DNA of 18,932 nucleotides from an uncultured Collinsella sp. (GCA_900555955.1 USNA01000002.1:1-18932); one strand, 5' to 3'; counted from the stretch's first letter, positions 1 to 9,726 are shown. Notes: generated from the letters alone by a model not told the origin. Program-made: numbers and translations.

Positions 1-1
1 C

Positions 2-46
2 GAGGCCGAGCGCAAAATGAATTCTAAAAAACACCTTGCCAAATAG
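2..46 (+). CDS. Probable 3' end of a gene cut by the window edge
   Basis: One plus-strand frame is open from the first bases and ends at TAG 44-46. The last residues read EAERKMNSKKHLAK, a charged, lysine-rich tail typical of a protein C-terminus. A strong hairpin follows 12 bases later, as expected after a gene end. Only 14 codons are visible, so the product cannot be named and the reading could be chance. Confidence 0.35.
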   Translation, partial: EAERKMNSKKHLAK

Positions 47-58
47 GAGCGTCAGGAC

Positions 59-103
59 GCAAGAAGCCCTCGCCGCACGAAGTGCGCAGCGAGGGCTTCT
101 TGC
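59..103. terminator. Strong hairpin, likely bidirectional terminator
   Basis: A perfect 15-bp stem (59-73 with 89-103, arm GCAAGAAGCCCTCGC) is topped by a 5-bp stem CGCAC/GTGCG around a GAA loop. The stem base reads TTCTT on either strand, giving a short internal U-rich run. It lies between the probable plus-strand gene end at 46 and the end of the minus-strand pfl operon at 169, so it probably terminates both. Confidence 0.7.
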
Positions 104-168
104 ATGTCCGAGGACGTTTTGGGAGGTAGCCCAAACAGCCCCGGCGATCCTGCGGGAGTTAAACCCCT

Positions 169-420
169 TTAGAACTTGTCGTGGAAGGTACGCGCAATGA
201 CCTCGTCCTGCTGCTCCTTGGTGAGCGTGTGGAAGTTCACGGCATAGCCGGAAACGCGGATGGTCAGCTGCGGGTACTTCTCGGGGTGAGCCTGAGCGTC
301 GAGCAGCGTCTCACGGTTGAAGACGTTGACGTTCAGGTGGTGGCCACCCTTCTCGGCGTAAGCGTCGAGCATGTGGACCAGGTTATCGGCCTGAGTCTCG
401 GAAACTTCAGAAACCTTCAT
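169..420 (-). CDS. grcA: Stand-alone glycyl-radical domain protein (GrcA-like), second half of a split pyruvate formate-lyase
   Basis: This 83-residue protein corresponds to the C-terminal glycyl-radical domain of pyruvate formate-lyase. The segment [16 protein letters not shown], then [17 protein letters not shown], matches the end of E. coli PflB and GrcA (YfiD). The radical-bearing glycine is Gly58 in RVSGYAV. E. coli GrcA is 127 residues and serves as a spare part for oxygen-damaged PFL. Here the upstream PFL core has no glycyl-radical domain of its own, so this protein is probably an obligate subunit that supplies the radical after activation by a PFL-activating enzyme, which is not in this window. 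The start ATG (418-420) has AAGGAG seven bases upstream. It follows the core gene by 85 bp in the same direction. The family match is clear; the obligate role is inferred. Confidence 0.9.
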   Translation of the reverse strand: MKVSEVSETQADNLVHMLDAYAEKGGHHLNVNVFNRETLLDAQAHPEKYPQLTIRVSGYAVNFHTLTKEQQDEVIARTFHDKF

Positions 421-445
421 AATGTGTCTCCTTCGATTAATAGGA

Positions 446-503
446 GCCGGCCGAAACCGGCGCGCTAATCAGTAATCGTTATTGTTAGTATAGCACTAAC
501 AAT
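446..503 (-). promoter_or_regulatory. Two hairpins between PFL core and glycyl-radical gene
   Basis: Within the 85-bp gap, 481-503 forms a perfect 9-bp stem (ATTGTTAGT/ACTAACAAT, 5-nt loop) directly after the core stop codon. A second stem, GCCGG/CCGGC, lies at 446-461. Neither is followed by a proper U-tract, so they look more like mRNA stabilising, processing or partial-attenuation elements that could set the ratio of the two subunits. The structures are visible; the role is inferred. Confidence 0.5.
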
Positions 504-505
504 AG

Positions 506-2563
<2,058 letters not shown>

Positions 2564-3113
2564 TGTGTAACCACGCTCCTAGTTACGTGTAATGCGGCGC
2601 TCTCTCACACCGCTGCTTATTGAATTCTTGAATTATCGGCTTGCACTACCGGCTTCTTCCGTTCTTCACCACACGTTGGTACAGGGAAAAACGTTTGTCC
2701 ACCTTGGAACTGCAACCCAAAACCCAAGATTTCACCCGTTTGAGAAGGATAACATAGCCACCCCCTTCATCAGGGCTGTTATATGTTTCTTTTTTTATAC
2801 CATTAGGGCGTTTTTAACAAATCCGCAGGAAATGCGAGCGCGAGCAACTACCGTTCACCGATTTGTTTGGTATTTTTCCTTGCCTTTGTACGACGTTCGC
2901 TCTAGCTGTTATGCCAGCTTTAGCAGAGTAAAGTGCCTCTGAGTAGGCTTTGGGACATGCCTTACGATCTACCCCTTACTTTGCTGATACCGACGGTGTA
3001 CGGAGGTCGCCTAAAGGTTGTTTTCTAGGCATGACCCAAAATCTACCGTATAGGGTGCGCGTGCAAGGGTATCATCTTTCACCGAAAATAGTTTCTAGTG
3101 TTAGGGGTTTTCG
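2564..3113. other. 550-bp intergenic region between divergent pfl and marR operons
   Basis: No convincing gene was found here. The DNA is AT-richer than its neighbours, with T-runs near 2790-2796 and 2811-2815, and should hold the promoters of both divergent operons. On the minus strand a weak candidate for pfl is TTGTTA (2815-2820) with TATAAA (2794-2799), but the 15-bp spacing is short. An inverted repeat CTTGG/CCAAG lies near 2704-2729. No clear FNR box was found. A plus-strand ORF of 116 codons at 2592 has no ribosome-binding site and odd composition. Confidence 0.5.
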
Positions 3114-3125
3114 GTGGAAGATACC
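3068..3125 (+). promoter_or_regulatory. Long inverted repeat over the marR start codon and RBS
   Basis: The left arm at 3068-3088 begins GGTATCATC and ends CACCGAAAA. The right arm at 3108-3125 reads TTTTCGGTGGAAGATACC. They pair almost completely apart from three extra bases in the left arm. The 19-nt loop holds the AGGGG ribosome-binding site (3103-3107), and the GTG start (3114) is inside the right arm. As DNA it could be an autoregulatory MarR operator; as RNA it could mask translation of the operon. Confidence 0.55.
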
Positions 3126-3563
3126 GATTTCCATGAGCTTGGACGTCAGCTCCTTACTGAGTTTGGCGGCATTCACCAGCGCGTTTCGCGCTTTGTGGAC
3201 AAAGTTCTCAGCGGCGAGATGGCCGTCATGCGCGCCCTCATGCTCGCTGGCGGTTCGCTCACGCCGAGCGAACTCGCTGATCGTGCCTGGGTCTCGAGCG
3301 CCCGCATCGCCAATATCTTGCGCGCCCTCGAGGCCAAGGGTTGGATTGAGCGCGAGCACTCAAAGACCGACCGTCGTCGCGTACACGTCACGGTGACCGA
3401 CAAGGGATTCCAGGATCTCGAAATCAAACGACGGGAATTCGAGGAGCGCACCGCGGCCTTCCTCGAGCAGCTCGGCGAAACAGATACCCAAGAGATGGTG
3501 CGCCTTCTAAGACGTGCCAACGAAATTATCGACCGCAATCAAGAAAGGAGAGATGCCGAGTGA
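3114..3563 (+). CDS. MarR-family transcriptional regulator
   Basis: This 149-residue winged-helix regulator has a normal MarR length. The DNA-binding core runs roughly from residue 36 to 105: RALMLAGG, then LTPSELADRAWVSSARIANI (recognition helix), then LRALEAKGWIERE and DRRRVHVTVTDKG (the wing). N- and C-terminal helices (EFGGIHQRVSRFVDKV; REFEERTAAFLEQLGE) would form the dimer interface. The GTG start is chosen because AGGGG sits six bases upstream and the protein then begins with an acidic helix as in the family. It overlaps the following ABC gene by four bases (GTGA), so regulator and exporter are co-transcribed. By analogy with other MarR-ABC operons it probably represses this operon until a toxic ligand binds. 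The ligand is unknown. Confidence 0.9.
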   Translation: MEDTDFHELGRQLLTEFGGIHQRVSRFVDKVLSGEMAVMRALMLAGGSLTPSELADRAWVSSARIANILRALEAKGWIEREHSKTDRRRVHVTVTDKGFQDLEIKRREFEERTAAFLEQLGETDTQEMVRLLRRANEIIDRNQERRDAE

Positions 3564-5926
3564 GGATTCTCAAGCTCTTTAAAAAGCACGTCCTGGCACT
3601 GTTCACAGCTATCGTACTTATCGTAATCAGCTGCAACGCCGATCTGGCGCTGCCTACCTATATGAGCGACATCGTCGACGTGGGCGTGCAGCAAGGCGGC
3701 ATCGCCTCGCCCGTGCCCGACACCATTCGCGCCGAATCGCTCGACGACCTCGAACTCTTCATGAGCGCCAAGGACGCCAAGGCTGTGGAGGCCGTGTTTA
3801 GCAAGGCTGACAAAAACGGCATTCGAACGTACAAGGGCACCGAGGAAGAGCGTGCCGATGGAGGCAAAATTACCGACATTATGAGCCTGCCCGAGACCGT
3901 CGTCCTTTCGCTCAACCAGGGCATCGACGCCGACTCCATGGGAGACATGACCGGCACGTCCAGCGAGAAAGACAGCGACGCCGCTCAGACCATGCCCACG
4001 CCCGAGCAAATGGCAGCGATGACGCCCGAGCAGCTCGCCGAGATGCAGCAGAAGGCCGCAGCGGCGCAGAATATGCAAAAGCAGATCGACGCCGACGGCG
4101 GCAAGATCACCATGAAGAGCCTGCGCCTGGGTGTCGAGGGCGGTCTGGTAGACCAAAGCAAGCTCGTCGAGGGCGCCAACGAAATGGCGGACAAAATGGG
4201 CTCCATGTCGGGCTCCATCGTCACCCAGCGCGCCGTGAGCTATGTACAGGACGAGTACAAGGCGCAGGGCATCGACCCCGCCGACGTGCAGAACGCCTAC
4301 CTGGGCCGCATGGCGACCACGATGTTTGGTCTGTGTCTGGTGTCGCTGGTCGCCACCATCCTGACCGGTGCCGTGGCTTCGCGCACCGCCTGCTCCATCG
4401 CACGCGACCTGCGCCGCGAGACCTTCAACAAGGTTATGCACTTCTCGCCAGCCGAGGTGGGCAAGTTTAGCCAGGCCTCGCTCATCACCCGCTGCACCAA
4501 CGACATTCAGCAGATTCAGATGGCCGCAACCCTGTTTATCCGCATGTGTCTGATGGCGCCCGTCATGGGCATCGTCGCCGTCATGCGCGTCCTGGCCAAC
4601 CACACCGGCCTGGAGTGGACCATCGCCGTGGCCATCATCGCGGTCTCGGCCGTCGTCGGCGTGCTTATGGGCCTCACTATGCCCAAATTCAAAAAGATGC
4701 AGAGCTTTGTGGACCGCGTGAACCTTACCGCCCGCGAGCTGCTCGACGGCCTTATGCCTATCCGCTCGTTCAACCGCGAGGAGCATGAGCTCGAGCGTTT
4801 TGACAAGGCTTCGCTCGACCTGATGACCACGCAGCTCTACACCAACCGCGCCATGAGCTTTATGATGCCGCTCATGATGCTGGTCATGAATTGCATCACC
4901 GTGCTTATCGTCTGGTTTGGCGCGCAGGGCGTGTCCGACGGCGTGATGCAGGTCGGCAACATGATGGCGTTTATCTCCTACACCATGCAGATCGTCATGG
5001 CGTTTATGATCCTCACCATGGTTTCGGTCATCCTGCCCCGCGCCGAGGTCGCAGCCGAGCGCGTGGAAGAGGTCATCACCTGCCCCACGAGCATCAACGA
5101 CCCCTCCTCGCCCAAACTGCCCGCGACCAGCGCGTCACGCGGTGAGCTCACCTTCCGCGACGTGAGCTTCCAGTATCCCGATGCCCGCGCCGATGTCATC
5201 AGCGGCGTGAACTTCACCACGCATGCCGGTCAGATGCTCGGCATCATTGGCTCCACGGGCTCGGGCAAGTCCACGCTCGTGCAGCTGATTCCGCGCCTGT
5301 ACGACGTCACAGGCGGCAGCATTTCGCTCGACGGCATCGACGTGCGTGACATGACCCTTTCCGAGCTACGCCGCCGTATTGGTTATATCCCGCAGCAGGG
5401 TCGCCTGTTCTCGGGCACCGTCGAGAGCAACCTCAAGTTTGCCGGCGATATGGTGAGTGACGAGGATATGCGCCAGGCGGCACGCGTCGCCCAGGCGGAG
5501 GACTTTATCGCCGGGCGCGAGGGCGGCTACGACTCCCCCATCAGCCAGGGCGGATCCAATGTCTCGGGCGGCCAGCGCCAGCGCCTGGCCATCGCCCGCG
5601 CGTTGGCCAAAAAGCCCGAGGTCGTGGTGTTCGATGACTCGTTTAGTGCCCTCGACTACAAGACCGACGCGCGCCTGCGCGAGGAGCTGGCCAAAAACGT
5701 TACCGACGCCGCACTCGTGGTCGTGGCCCAGCGCATCGCGACCATCATGCACGCCGACCAGATTATCGTGCTCGACGACGGCCACGTGGTGGGCACTGGC
5801 ACACACGAGGAGCTGCTGCACAGCTGCCCGGCGTACCTGGAGATCGCACAGTCGCAGCTTTCCGCCGAGGAGCTGGGGCTTACCCAAGAAGAAATTGCAG
5901 CCGTCACGGAAGGAGGCGAGCGCTAA
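3560..5926 (+). CDS. Heterodimeric ABC exporter subunit with degenerate ATP site (TM287/LmrC-like)
   Basis: This 788-residue half-transporter has a membrane domain followed by an ATPase domain. TM1 (about 10-30) and the PTYMSDIVDVGVQQGG motif are typical of the LmrC/TM287 class. An unusually long extracytoplasmic insert (about residues 45-245), rich in Met, Gln and Glu, precedes the remaining membrane helices. The ATPase has Walker A GSTGSGKST (564-572), signature NVSGGQ (667-672) and Walker B VVVFDD (688-693). Asp693 replaces the catalytic Glu, and Gln724 (AQRIATI) replaces the switch His. This is the degenerate half expected of a heterodimer whose partner carries the catalytic site. GTG start; AAGGAG lies upstream, and it overlaps marR by 4 bp and the next gene by 1 bp. 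The substrate is unknown; drug or lipid-like compounds are plausible. Confidence 0.93.
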   Translation: MRILKLFKKHVLALFTAIVLIVISCNADLALPTYMSDIVDVGVQQGGIASPVPDTIRAESLDDLELFMSAKDAKAVEAVFSKADKNGIRTYKGTEEERADGGKITDIMSLPETVVLSLNQGIDADSMGDMTGTSSEKDSDAAQTMPTPEQMAAMTPEQLAEMQQKAAAAQNMQKQIDADGGKITMKSLRLGVEGGLVDQSKLVEGANEMADKMGSMSGSIVTQRAVSYVQDEYKAQGIDPADVQNAYLGRMATTMFGLCLVSLVATILTGAVASRTACSIARDLRRETFNKVMHFSPAEVGKFSQASLITRCTNDIQQIQMAATLFIRMCLMAPVMGIVAVMRVLANHTGLEWTIAVAIIAVSAVVGVLMGLTMPKFKKMQSFVDRVNLTARELLDGLMPIRSFNREEHELERFDKASLDLMTTQLYTNRAMSFMMPLMMLVMNCITVLIVWFGAQGVSDGVMQVGNMMAFISYTMQIVMAFMILTMVSVILPRAEVAAERVEEVITCPTSINDPSSPKLPATSASRGELTFRDVSFQYPDARADVISGVNFTTHAGQMLGIIGSTGSGKSTLVQLIPRLYDVTGGSISLDGIDVRDMTLSELRRRIGYIPQQGRLFSGTVESNLKFAGDMVSDEDMRQAARVAQAEDFIAGREGGYDSPISQGGSNVSGGQRQRLAIARALAKKPEVVVFDDSFSALDYKTDARLREELAKNVTDAALVVVAQRIATIMHADQIIVLDDGHVVGTGTHEELLHSCPAYLEIAQSQLSAEELGLTQEEIAAVTEGGER

Positions 5927-7782
5927 TGGCAGACGAGACCAAGACTCAGATTCCCAAGCCCACCCGCCGGCGCGGTCCTATGGGCCGTATGGGTGGCATG
6001 GGCCGCGGCGAAAAGGCCAAGGACTTTAAAGGCACCATGAGGCAGCTGCTCGGCTATATCGGCCAGCACAAGATTGCCGTGTTTGCTGCCGTCGCCTTTG
6101 CCGTGTGCTCGGTCATCTTTAACATTGTGGGGCCCAAGGTGCTCGGCCAGGTTACCACCAAACTGTTCGAAGGCCTGGTTGCCAAGGTCAACGGCACCGG
6201 CGACGTCGACTTTGACTGGATCGCCAAGACGCTCGGCTTTTTGCTCTGCCTGTATCTGGCAAGCTCTGTTTGCAGCCTCATCCAGGGCTGGCTCATGACC
6301 GGCGTCACGCAAAAGATCTGCTATCGCATGCGCAAGGAGATCGCCGCCAAGATCGCTGTCGTTCCAATGAGCTACTTCAACGGCCACAGCAAGGGCGACG
6401 TGCTCAGCCGCATCACCAACGACGTCGATACGCTGGGCCAGTCGCTCAACCAGAGCGTGACCCAGCTCATCACGTCGGTGACGCAGATTATCGGCGTGCT
6501 CGTCATGATGCTGTCGATCAGCCTGCCGCTCACCGGCGTCACCGTGCTCACGCTGCCGGCCGCCGCGATTATCCTGACCGTAATGATTCACTTCTCGCAG
6601 CCATACTTCCGAGAGCAGCAGCAGGTTCTGGGTGCCGTCAACGGCATTATCGAGGAGGATTTTGCCGGCCAAAACGTCATTCAGGTGTTCGACCGCGCCG
6701 AGGCCTCAATCGAGGAGTTCGACCGTCAAAACGACCGCCTCTTTATTAGTGGCTGGCGCTCGCAGTTCCTGTCGGGCCTGATGATGCCGCTTATGAGCTT
6801 GGTGGGCAACATGGGCTACGTGGGCGTCGTCGTGGTGGGCGCGCAGCTCGCACTGACCGGCAATGCCACGCCCGGCGACATCCAGAGCTTTATCCAGTAC
6901 GTTCGCAACTTTACGCAACCCGTGCAGCAGCTGGGCAACGTGAGCAACACGATGCAGTCGATGGCCGCCGCCACCGAGCGCGTGTTTGAGTTCCTGGCCG
7001 CGCCCGAGGAGGAGCAGAAGGCCGACGCGCAGATTCCCGAGAAGCGCCCCGGCCACGTGGAGTTTGACCATGTGAAGTTTGGCTACACGCCCGACAAGAC
7101 CATCATCCACGACTTTAGCTGCGAGGCGCAGCCCGGCCAGACCATCGCCATCGTCGGTCCCACCGGCGCCGGCAAGACCACGCTCATCAAGCTGCTGCAG
7201 CGCTTCTACGATGTGGACGGCGGTTCGCTGCGTGTCGAGGGCGTCGACGTGCGCGACTGGGACCGCGCGGCGCTGCGCGGCGAGTTTGCCATGGTGCTGC
7301 AGGATACCTGGCTGTTTAACGGCACCATCCGCGAGAACATCCGCTACGGACGCCCCGATGCGAGCGATGCCGAGGTCGAAGCCGCCGCGCGCGCCGCACG
7401 TTGCGACCACTTTATCCATACGCTTGCCGGCGGTTATGACTTTATGATCAACGAGGAGGGCACCAACCTGTCGCAGGGTCAGCGCCAGCTCGTGACCATC
7501 GCCCGTGCCATTTTGGCCGACCGCCCGGCGCTGATTCTGGACGAGGCGACTTCCAACGTCGACACCCGCACCGAGGAGCTTATTCAGCGCGCCATGGATG
7601 CGCTGATGCAGGGCCGTACCAGCTTTGTCATCGCGCACCGCCTGTCCACGATCCGCAACGCCGACGTAATCTTGGTAATTCGCGACGGCGACATCGTCGA
7701 GAAGGGCACACATGACGAGCTACTCGCCCAGGGTGGCTTCTATGCCGACCTGTATAACTCGCAGTTCGACGAGGCGGCGTAA
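5926..7782 (+). CDS. Heterodimeric ABC exporter subunit with catalytic ATP site (TM288/LmrD-like)
   Basis: This 618-residue half-transporter partners the preceding gene; the start ATG shares its first base with that gene's stop codon. A basic, Gly/Met-rich cytosolic N-terminus (about 1-35, with GRMGGMGRGEKAKDF) leads into a six-helix membrane domain. The ATPase domain has Walker A GPTGAGKTT (411-419), signature NLSQGQ (514-519) and Walker B LILDEATSNVD with catalytic Glu540. The switch residue is His571 (IAHRLSTI). The variant LSQGQ signature faces the degenerate site of the partner, as in TM287/288, so the pair shows the expected division of labour. A terminator follows 30 bp after the stop codon, closing the three-gene operon. 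Confidence 0.94.
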   Translation: MADETKTQIPKPTRRRGPMGRMGGMGRGEKAKDFKGTMRQLLGYIGQHKIAVFAAVAFAVCSVIFNIVGPKVLGQVTTKLFEGLVAKVNGTGDVDFDWIAKTLGFLLCLYLASSVCSLIQGWLMTGVTQKICYRMRKEIAAKIAVVPMSYFNGHSKGDVLSRITNDVDTLGQSLNQSVTQLITSVTQIIGVLVMMLSISLPLTGVTVLTLPAAAIILTVMIHFSQPYFREQQQVLGAVNGIIEEDFAGQNVIQVFDRAEASIEEFDRQNDRLFISGWRSQFLSGLMMPLMSLVGNMGYVGVVVVGAQLALTGNATPGDIQSFIQYVRNFTQPVQQLGNVSNTMQSMAAATERVFEFLAAPEEEQKADAQIPEKRPGHVEFDHVKFGYTPDKTIIHDFSCEAQPGQTIAIVGPTGAGKTTLIKLLQRFYDVDGGSLRVEGVDVRDWDRAALRGEFAMVLQDTWLFNGTIRENIRYGRPDASDAEVEAAARAARCDHFIHTLAGGYDFMINEEGTNLSQGQRQLVTIARAILADRPALILDEATSNVDTRTEELIQRAMDALMQGRTSFVIAHRLSTIRNADVILVIRDGDIVEKGTHDELLAQGGFYADLYNSQFDEAA

Positions 7783-7812
7783 CAACCGGCGGCAAACAAC
7801 CGCAATGCCCAG

Positions 7813-7849
7813 AAAACGGGGGCGCAGGACAACCTGCGCCCCCGGTTTT
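7813..7849 (+). terminator. Rho-independent terminator of the marR-ABC operon
   Basis: A GC-rich stem ACGGGGGCGCAGG/CCTGCGCCCCCGGT with a 4-5 nt loop is flanked by AAAA and TTTT, 30 bp after the stop codon of the second ABC gene. The A- and T-runs on both sides make it workable in both directions. Confidence 0.88.
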
Positions 7850-7908
7850 GCTCTGCGGCCCTCAAACCGTCTCCCCTGGGACCTGATTGGCAGCCCCTTC
7901 GAGGCCCC

Positions 7909-8139
7909 GTGGGCAAAAAAGGGCAAATATGAGTACTGTTACCTTTTTAGTAACAGCCAAAACAGCCCCAAATGCCGTTTTCACGGCTTACACGCGTCCC
8001 TAAATTGATCAAACAGCCCTATAGCGGACTTATATGTGTTTGCGTTAATAAACATATTTTGCTGTTATGTCTATTATTTTGCGAAGGCAATATGATACTA
8101 AAATAGCAACCGTACTCATATTTGGCATTTTTTGCCCAC
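7909..8139. repeat. 231-bp element bounded by 34-bp imperfect inverted repeats
   Basis: The left arm (7909-7942, starts GTGGGCAAAAAAGGGC) and right arm (8106-8139) are reverse complements at 30 of 34 positions, sharing GTGGGCAAAAAA and AAATATGAGTAC. Inside, 7936-7956 forms a perfect 7-bp hairpin CTGTTAC/GTAACAG. The interior is AT-rich and shows no gene. It resembles a non-autonomous mobile element or palindromic repeat unit, but no target-site duplication is obvious. Confidence 0.6.
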
Positions 8140-8207
8140 AGGGTATTTCCTGGGGAACTGACAACAGCCTTAGGGTCCCGCGCGGCGCCGCTCCCTCCCA
8201 GCATCCG

Positions 8208-8261
8208 CCGACGTTTACCCAGATAAAACCTGCCAAAATAAACCTGTCCCTTTTTGGTAGG
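8208..8261 (+). repeat. Dispersed 54-bp repeat, copy 1
   Basis: The core (8218-8261) begins CCCAGATAAAACCTGCC and ends CTTTTTGGTAGG. It matches the reverse complement of 13710-13753 at 41 of 44 positions, and similarity continues to 8208 with a few transitions. The repeat is itself a hairpin (CTGCCAAAA/TTTTTGGTAG). Read on the minus strand it has an open frame, PTKKGQVYFGRFYLGKR. Confidence 0.75.
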
Positions 8262-8279
8262 TTTCGGGGTGACAAGGGC

Positions 8280-8330
8280 TTGCACTTTAGCGTGCGACAG
8301 CGGATAATGCCGAGCATTCGACAATCCGCT
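8280..8330 (+). promoter_or_regulatory. Promoter of the DAHP synthase gene with overlapping palindromes
   Basis: TTGCAC (8280-8285), a 17-bp spacer and GATAAT (8303-8308) make a good sigma-70-type promoter about 55 bp before the start codon. Two nested inverted repeats cover the -10 and start site: AGCGGAT/ATCCGCT (8299-8305 with 8324-8330) and the palindrome AATGCCGAGCATT (8306-8318). They could be an operator for an aromatic amino-acid regulator or an early transcript hairpin. The promoter match is direct; regulation is inferred. Confidence 0.65.
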
Positions 8331-8362
8331 TATTGCTCTTTCTATAGATTGAGGAGACCCCT

Positions 8363-9394
8363 ATGGCCATGGAATTCAAACGCAGGCTGCCGATCCCCAT
8401 GGAGATCCGCGAGGAAATGCCACTTTCTGCCGAGCTTACCGCCAAAAAGCAGGCATTTGACGCCGAGGTCGCCAAAGTCTTTACCGGCGAGGACGCACGC
8501 AAGGTGCTCATCATCGGCCCGTGCTCTGCCGACCGCGAGGATTCGGTTCTCGAGTATATGAATCGTCTGGCCAAGACCGCCGAGGAGGTCAAGGACAAGC
8601 TCATTATCATTCCGCGCGTCTACACCAATAAGCCGCGTACCAAGGGCACCGGTTACAAGGGTCTTCTGCACAACCCCAACCCCGAGGCTCCCGACGACCT
8701 ACTCGAGGGCGTCAAGGCAATCCGCCATATGCACCTGCGCGTTATTGAGGAAACGGGCTTCTTCACCGCCGACGAGATGCTCTATCCGTCCAACTACCAA
8801 TACCTCGTTGACCTGCTGAGCTACGTCGCCGTGGGCGCGCGCTCGGTCGAGAACCAGGAGCATCGCCTAGTGTCGAGCGGCATTTCGGTACCCGTCGGCA
8901 TGAAGAACCCCACCGCCGGTTCCACCACCGTCATGCTCAACTCCATCTACGCCGCCCAGGCACATCAGAGCTTTATCTTCCGCAACTGGGAGGTTGAGTG
9001 CGACGGCAACCCGCTCGCACACGCCGTCATGCGTGGCTACATTGGTCTCGACGGTCGTACCTACCCCAATTACCACTACGAGCACCTGGAGCGCCTGGCC
9101 GAGCGCTATACCGAGCATGCCGGCTACGCCAATCCGGCAGCGGTCATCGACTGCAACCATGACAACTCGGGCAAGCGCCCGCTGGAGCAGTACCGCATCT
9201 GCAAGGAGGTGCTCGACAGCTGCCGCCGCAACGAGTCCATCTCTAAGCTGGTCAAGGGCTTTATGATCGAGTCCTACCTGGAAGACGGCAACCAGCCGGT
9301 CGATGGCGGCGTCTTTGGTAAGTCAATCACCGACCCGTGCCTGGGCTGGGAAAAGACCGACTACCTCATCCACGAGATCGCGGAGCGTATTTAG
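8363..9394 (+). CDS. aroG: 3-deoxy-7-phosphoheptulonate (DAHP) synthase, class I (AroF/G/H type)
   Basis: Cytosolic enzyme joining phosphoenolpyruvate and erythrose 4-phosphate, the first step of the shikimate pathway to aromatic amino acids. The 343 residues match the E. coli AroF/AroG/AroH type throughout: VLIIGPCSADRED (about 49-61), IIPRVYTNKPRTKGTGYKG (74-92, PEP-binding Arg and Lys), VGARSVENQEHR, PVGMKNPTAGS (metal/substrate region), VIDCNHDNSGK and KGFMIESYLEDGNQ with metal-binding His and Glu. The length is normal for the type. The first ATG is chosen for the GGAG six bases upstream; a second ATG lies two codons later. It is monocistronic, with its own promoter at 8280. Which E. coli paralogue's feedback specificity it shares cannot be told from this reading. 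Confidence 0.96.
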   Translation: MAMEFKRRLPIPMEIREEMPLSAELTAKKQAFDAEVAKVFTGEDARKVLIIGPCSADREDSVLEYMNRLAKTAEEVKDKLIIIPRVYTNKPRTKGTGYKGLLHNPNPEAPDDLLEGVKAIRHMHLRVIEETGFFTADEMLYPSNYQYLVDLLSYVAVGARSVENQEHRLVSSGISVPVGMKNPTAGSTTVMLNSIYAAQAHQSFIFRNWEVECDGNPLAHAVMRGYIGLDGRTYPNYHYEHLERLAERYTEHAGYANPAAVIDCNHDNSGKRPLEQYRICKEVLDSCRRNESISKLVKGFMIESYLEDGNQPVDGGVFGKSITDPCLGWEKTDYLIHEIAERI

Positions 9395-9533
9395 TTACGC
9401 GGTTTTACCAAACCGCGTAACGGCTCGACGCTGCAAACCCGCCAGAACGGCAATCTGCCTTTCAGCTTCGACGGCATGACCAAAAGGTCAATGCCGCCTC
9501 GCTTCAAGGCACCTTGCTCGCTCTGGCGGGTTT
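9395..9533. terminator. Hairpin plus 99-bp palindrome between convergent genes
   Basis: Immediately after the DAHP synthase stop codon, 9395-9420 forms a perfect 11-bp hairpin (TTACGCGGTTT, loop TACC). Then 9435-9533 is a long imperfect palindrome. Its ends are AAACCCGCCAGA and TCTGGCGGGTTT, its centre CGGCATGACC-AAAA-GGTCAATGCCG, and most of the intervening arms also pair. TTTT follows on the plus strand. It lies between converging genes, so a bidirectional terminator is likely. Confidence 0.7.
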
Positions 9534-9726
9534 TCGCTGACGTTTTTCGACCTGCATCGTTGCCAGAGTTGGCACCAATGACTAATGCGGTAGCAAGCTA
9601 CGTCGGTCCGATTAATCGGCTGGGTTTCTGAGGTGGAGCAGATTCCCGTGAAAGAGGAGCGCCGCGTACTTTGGTACGCAAGCGAAAAATGAACGGGAAG
9701 GCGCCGTGCCTCGGGAAGACAGACAG
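9534..9726. other. Non-coding stretch rich in short palindromes
   Basis: No gene is supported here. Several inverted repeats stand close together: TGCCA/TGGCA (about 9560-9575), the perfect palindrome CCGATTAATCGG (9609-9620) and GCGTAC/GTACGC near 9665-9680, the last nested inside TTCCCGT/ACGGGAA. It lies just beyond the 3' end of the agmatine deiminase gene and could be part of its transcript end or a degraded repeat element. Confidence 0.45.

Noticed and set aside
2592..2942. 116-codon frame in the pfl-marR intergenic region
   Set aside because: No ribosome-binding site, odd amino-acid mix and AT-rich promoter-like DNA.
3539..4786. 415-codon minus-strand frame opposite the first ABC gene
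   Set aside because: His/Gly/Ala-rich shadow of the ABC gene, with no RBS or recognisable domain.
8067..8561. 164-codon plus-strand frame running into the DAHP synthase gene
   Set aside because: It overlaps a promoter, two repeats and the start of a well-supported gene in another frame.
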